DNA of 9,164 bases. Source: Candidatus Altimarinota bacterium (lineage in GTDB: Bacteria; Patescibacteriota; Gracilibacteria; GCA-2401425; JAJOLG01). This document shows, in pieces, positions 5,583 to 9,164 of this stretch. Location: assembly GCA_021129445.1 (NCBI GenBank), contig JAJOLG010000012.1:1-9164 (forward strand), written 5' to 3'. The position numbers and the translations under genes are program-made. The first letter of the stretch is position 1. The number at the start of each line of letters is the position of its first letter. Under the pieces are notes generated by a model that saw only the letters and a program-made list of their open reading frames with translations, had not been told where the DNA came from and made no database searches.

Positions 5583-6959
5583 ATGCATATTATAGCTTGA
5601 TTATCACCAGATTATGTAACTTATAATCATAAAGTATGAAATAATTTTAAAAGAATTGATAAATTGATTGAACAATGAGTAAAAGAATTTTTTTTGTGAT
5701 ATGTACCATCTTATTGGTATGAAAATCTTGCTTTTGAGGTGTCGCCAAATTGAAGACAGCATGCAAAAGCACAAATTCAAAAAAAAGAAGTTTTAAAAGA
5801 AATTGTGGATTATGTACATTCTAAATGACTTCGTACGATGTTGACAGTAAATGCAAATTCTTATAATTCTTCAGTTTGGCCAAAAGTTAAACAAATTATT
5901 AATGATGCAGTTGAAACTTGAGTTGATGGTTTGGTTTTATCTGATTTTTGAGTTTTAAATTATTTAAAAGAAATAAATTATAAATGATTGATAAATTTAT
6001 CAACAATTTTTTCAATTTATAATTCAGAGGCAATAAAATTTTTCTTGAAACAATATAAAATTGACAGAATTATTATGCCTCGTGAAGTTGCTTTGACGGA
6101 AATTCGTCAAATGTGTGAAGAATTTCCTGATACAAAATTTGAAGTATTTTTAAGTTGAGATAAATGTGTTTGGAATAATTGATTTTGTTTTGTATTTCAC
6201 AACGCTTTAATTCACGACCCAAAAACTTGAAAATGAAAATATTTTCATCATTCACCATGTCAATATATTGAAAAAAATTATGATTACAGAAAGGCGACAA
6301 AGTATGAATTTAAAGATTTAATTTTATGAAGAGATGAGTTTGAATGAATTTCTGAATATGAAAAATTAAAATTGATAAATAATTTTACTGACGATACAAT
6401 TGAAGATTTTTGAGAAAAATTTGTTTCATGAGAAATTGAAGATTTTTCTGAGCTTTACAAAATTTTTAGACAATTTTCAAATAAAGTTTTATTGGTTTAC
6501 GATCCATCTGTTTCATCAGACAGAAAACATAATAAAGATATGCAAAGATTTATTTTTTGAGCAGATTATTTGTTGAAAAATTTTTCTGATGAATGAAAAA
6601 TTTCTGAAAAAGATGAAAAAAAATTTTCTGAAATGCAAAAATTTTTAAAAGAAAAAATTCAAGAAATTTCTGAATGAAAAAAATATTATTTATCAAAAAT
6701 CAAGGAATTTTGAACAGAATATATCAAAGAAATTGATACTTTTGAGTGGAACAGAAGTTGAGTTGAGGCATTTTTTAGATTAAAAGATGTAAAAAATATT
6801 GAAGCTTTGAAATTGACAAGTCGTTGAAAGGGGATGGATATGATTTTGGATTATATGACTTGAATTACAGAAGTTGAGAATAAAGTTGAGTGATTTTTAT
6901 GAAAAGATAATGCGACTGGGAAGTTGGATTATTATAAGATGTGAAATAAATTGATTTAA
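5583..6959 (+). CDS. U32-family (peptidase U32 / UbiU / TrhP-like) protein
   Basis: This 458-aa protein shows the U32 layout. It opens with MHIIAGLSPDY and a beta/alpha-barrel-like region (KEFFLGYVP, RTMLTVN, GVDGLVLSDFG, LINLSTIFSIYN, DRIIMPREVAL at about 162-171). The signature FEVFLSGDKCVWNNGFC (186-202) then gives CX6C (C195, C202), with another cysteine at C226 in HHSPCQYI and a candidate fourth at C178. In UbiU and UbiV four cysteines hold a [4Fe-4S] cluster, so this protein may do the same. Known relatives act in O2-independent ubiquinone hydroxylation (UbiU/V) or in prephenate-dependent tRNA U34 hydroxylation (TrhP), and peptidase activity is doubtful for most. The C-terminal Lys/Glu-rich part (about 330-400) may be coiled coil. 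A second U32-like gene follows after 15 nt, suggesting a heterodimer. The family is fairly sure; the substrate is unknown. Confidence 0.8.
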
Positions 6960-6974
6960 AAAAAATAAAAAAAT

Positions 6975-8000
6975 ATGAACCTATACTTATATTACCCAAA
7001 CCTAGAATCTTATAAAAAATCTTTCAAAAATCTTTTTGAAACAAAATCTTTAACTCAAATTAAACAATATTTGAGAGCATTAGAATACGAAACAGAAAAG
7101 GTTTCATTTCAATATCAAGTGCAATATGAGGCAATTTGAGAAATTAGGAAATTGTATTGAGATAATGCAAATTTGCAATCTTTAATTTACTGATTTTATT
7201 TTTGAAATGATACTTGTGAATTTTTAATTCCAAGTTTGGAAGAATTACAGGATTTTGTTTGAGAGGTTGCGAAATTTTCAAAACAGGATTGAACAAGAAA
7301 GAGAACTGTGACTTTAATTACTCCGCCAATTTGAAATTTTTGAGTAAAAAAATTAGAGCTACTTTTAGAATATTTAAATAGTTCTTGAAATAAAAATTTA
7401 TGAGAAGTTGTTATAAATGACTATTGAACGTTGAATTTAATTCAAGAAAAATACACAAATTTAAAACCAATTTTGTGAAGGCTTTTTAATAAAGCTCAGA
7501 GAAATCCAGTTATGTGAGACAATGCACATCCGCAAGTTCCTGCTCAATTGTGAAAGAAAATTTTTAATAAAATTAAGAAAAATCAAGAAGAATATTACCA
7601 CTCAAATCCGCTTGATTTAGATATTTACAAAGATTCTTTTAAAAATATTTGTTGAATTGAAAGATTTTGACTTGATCATGTTTGAATGTGATTAAAAAAA
7701 GAGGTTTGAGAATGAAATAAATTAGATTTATATTTTCCATATGCAATGACTTCTTGTTGAAGAAATTGTGCAACTCGCTGAATTCATGAAAAAACAGGTG
7801 AGTGGTACATGTCTGATTTGCCTTGTCAAAAATATTGTAGAAAATATGATGTTTTTTTGAATGATTGATTGCATAAAGAGTGAATTACACAAAGATGAAA
7901 TGCAGTTTGGCAAACTTATGCAAGTTTTCAAAATGTTGATGAGAGTATTTTAAAAAATGATGAAAATAGGTTGATTTTTGAGGCTTTTATTCCGATTTAG
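6975..8000 (+). CDS. Second U32-like, UbiV-like protein with a cysteine cluster
   Basis: This 341-aa protein starts 15 nt after the first U32 gene. It shares the U32 barrel feel: VTLITPPIGNFGVKKLELLLE (112-132), then GEVVINDYGTLNLIQEKY (143-160) and LKPILGRLFNKAQRNP (163-178), the last resembling the 'NDWG...PVLGR' segments of U32/UbiV-type proteins. The C-terminal half holds FPYAMTSCGRNCATRG (254-269) and LPCQKYCRKY (282-291), giving CX3C-X18-CX3C (C261, C265, C284, C288), which looks like a complete [4Fe-4S] ligand set. Two more cysteines are C81 and C226. In proteobacteria UbiU and UbiV form a heterodimer from adjacent genes, and the pairing here suggests the same. The N-terminal ~100 residues are unfamiliar. 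It ends in TAG, 10 nt before rfbD. Family assignment is from pattern memory and is moderate. Confidence 0.65.
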
Positions 8001-8010
8001 AAAATTTTTT

Positions 8011-8913
8011 ATGAAGAAAAAAATTTTAATCACAGGAAAAAATTGAATGCTTGCGAGTGAATTTTTGGAAAAATTTTGAGATAATGAAAAATTTCAAATT
8101 TTTGCTTTTGATAAAAAAGAATTGGATATTACAAAATTTTCTGAAATTGAAAAGAAAGTTTTTGTTGTGCAGCCCGATATTATTTTGAATTTTTCAGCTT
8201 ACACAAATGTTGATGACGCAGAAGATATTTGAGAATGATTAAATTTTGCTGTGAATTTTGATGGAGTTGAAAATTTAGCGAAAATTTCATGAAAAAATAA
8301 AATTGATTTTATCACAATTTCAACAGATTTTGTTTTTGATTGAGAAAATGAAAATTGATATTCTGAAAAAGATTTTCCAAACCCTACAAATCAATATTGA
8401 TTTGCAAAATTTTTATGAGAAAAATCTGCGAAAGAATTTAATGAAAATTCAATTATTATCAGGACTTCTTGGCTTTATTGATGATGAAAAAAATTTAAAA
8501 ATTTTGTAAATACAATGCTAAATTTGTGAGAAAAACTTGAAAAATGAGAATTAAAGAAATTAAAAATAATTGCAGATCAATTTTGAAATCCGACTTATTG
8601 CTGAGATTTAGCAGATTGAATTTTTAAAGTTTTGGAAAATATTGAAAAATACAGATGAAAAATTTTTCATTTTTCAAATGAAATATCTGATAAAAATAAT
8701 AAAAAAATTTCCTGGTTTGATTTTGCAGAAGAAATTTTTTTACAATCTTGAAAAAAAATTTGAGAAAATGTTTGAAATATAAAAAAAATTTCTGTCTCAG
8801 AATACAAAAGAAAGGCAAGAACTCCAAAATTTTCAATCTTGAAAAATAATTCTGAAATTAAAATTTGAGATTGGAAAATTTGATTGAAAAAATATTTTGA
8901 AAAAATTTTATAA
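8011..8913 (+). CDS. rfbD: dTDP-4-dehydrorhamnose reductase (RmlD/RfbD)
   Basis: RfbD reduces dTDP-4-dehydro-L-rhamnose to dTDP-L-rhamnose with NAD(P)H, the last step in making the activated rhamnose used for surface polysaccharides. The 300-aa length is typical. The Rossmann motif is ILITGKNGMLASEF (5-18), with Ala at the third glycine position. ELDIT (37-41) and PDIILNFSAYTNVDDAE (55-71) match the family. The catalytic set is S104-T105-D106 in ISTDFVFDG and Y129-x3-K133 in YGFAKFLGE. RTSWLYG (151-157), ADQFGNPTYCGDLADGI (188-204) and ARTPKFSILKN (269-279) are further signatures. Many of these glycines are TGA. The other rhamnose genes (rfbA, rfbB, rfbC) are not in the window. A related SDR reductase acting on another sugar nucleotide is possible but less likely. 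It probably ends the U32 gene run. Confidence 0.92.
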
Positions 8914-8972
8914 ATTAGAATTTTTAATTTTATTAAAAAAAAATATTTTTATTTTTTTTTACATTATTTTTT

Positions 8973-9000
8973 TTGAAAAATGATTTTTTTTTTGTATAAT
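8973..9000 (+). promoter_or_regulatory. Sigma70-type promoter of the gene starting at 9024
   Basis: TTGAAA at 8973-8978 and a perfect TATAAT at 8995-9000 are 16 nt apart, and the start codon follows 23 nt after the -10. This is the best promoter match in the window. The leader would be only about 16 nt and purine-rich (AAAAAGAAAAA), without a true GGAG motif. Confidence 0.65.
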
Positions 9001-9023
9001 TTAAGAAAAAATAAAAAGAAAAA

Positions 9024-9164
9024 ATGAATCTAAAAGATAAATTTTTAAACACAATAAACAAAATCACAGATTCACATAATAAAATTAAAGAGAAATCATC
9101 TTGATTGTTTGGTTTTTTTAATAGAAAAAAAAATGTAGATGAAAATTTATTGAAAAATAATATT
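9024..9164 (+). CDS. Start of an unidentified protein, cut by the window end
   Basis: The first 47 codons are open to the last base: MNLKDKFLNTINKITDSHNK..., then IKEKSSGLFGFFNRKKN. It has one TGA Gly (SSG) and one GGT Gly. The visible part is Lys/Asn-rich with an amphipathic helix and a short basic FGFFNRKK patch. There is no signal peptide or membrane span so far. A strong promoter lies just upstream, so it is likely the first gene of a new transcript. Not enough is present to name it. Confidence 0.6.

Noticed and set aside
8303-8509. Plus-strand 68-aa frame in the middle of rfbD
   Set aside because: It is a shifted frame over conserved RfbD motifs (TDFVFDG, YGFAK, RTSWLYG) that are intact in the chosen frame.
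47-8913. Mycoplasma-like code with UGA as tryptophan
   Set aside because: Trp at these positions would break invariant glycines of HU, RsmG, M23 and RfbD. UGG is used separately for Trp, and the tRNA-Trp here has CCA, not UCA.
1-9164. CRISPR arrays, insertion sequences, att sites or a replication origin
   Set aside because: No regularly spaced direct repeats, transposase or integrase motifs, or DnaA-box clusters were seen; the repetitive look comes from A/T runs.

Overview
The window is very AT-rich and comes from a bacterium that reads UGA as glycine (NCBI genetic code 25). This code is known from the candidate phyla Absconditabacteria (SR1) and Gracilibacteria; the sequence does not separate the two. 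With the standard code nearly every gene here is shattered by in-frame TGA. Read as Gly, the TGAs fall on invariant glycines of HU, RsmG, the M23 peptidase and RfbD, and every complete frame ends in TAA or TAG. All coordinates and translations below use this code. Start codons generally have no Shine-Dalgarno sequence.

Layout. (1) 5-2060, plus strand: an intrinsic terminator of an upstream gene; a membrane-anchored LysM/M23 cell-wall peptidase (47-1135); a polytopic membrane protein of unknown function (1247-1810); tRNA-Lys(UUU) and tRNA-Trp(CCA); then a hairpin terminator that can serve both strands. (2) 2175-4938, minus strand, read from high to low coordinates: a secreted 486-aa protein of unknown function; two tiny overlapping reading frames joined by an A AAA AAA heptamer; a strong terminator; then rbfA and rsmG with only 4 nt between them. 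(3) 4939-5464: a divergent promoter region and the HU DNA-binding protein with its own terminator. (4) 5583-8913, plus strand: a tight three-gene run of two U32-type proteins with iron-sulfur-like cysteine sets (spacing 15 nt) and rfbD, a dTDP-4-dehydrorhamnose reductase (spacing 10 nt). (5) From 9024: the start of another gene behind a good sigma70-like promoter, running off the window.

How the genes fit together. rbfA and rsmG both serve 30S ribosome maturation. The M23 peptidase and RfbD concern the cell envelope. The two U32 proteins look like a UbiU/UbiV- or TrhP-type pair (quinone or tRNA hydroxylation in known relatives), whose substrate here is open. The most unusual items are the recoded code itself, a tRNA-Trp with non-bacterial-looking identity positions (C1-G72, G37, A73), a terminator whose U-tract ends 3 nt before the rbfA start codon, a possible -1 frameshift site, and an orphan secreted protein.
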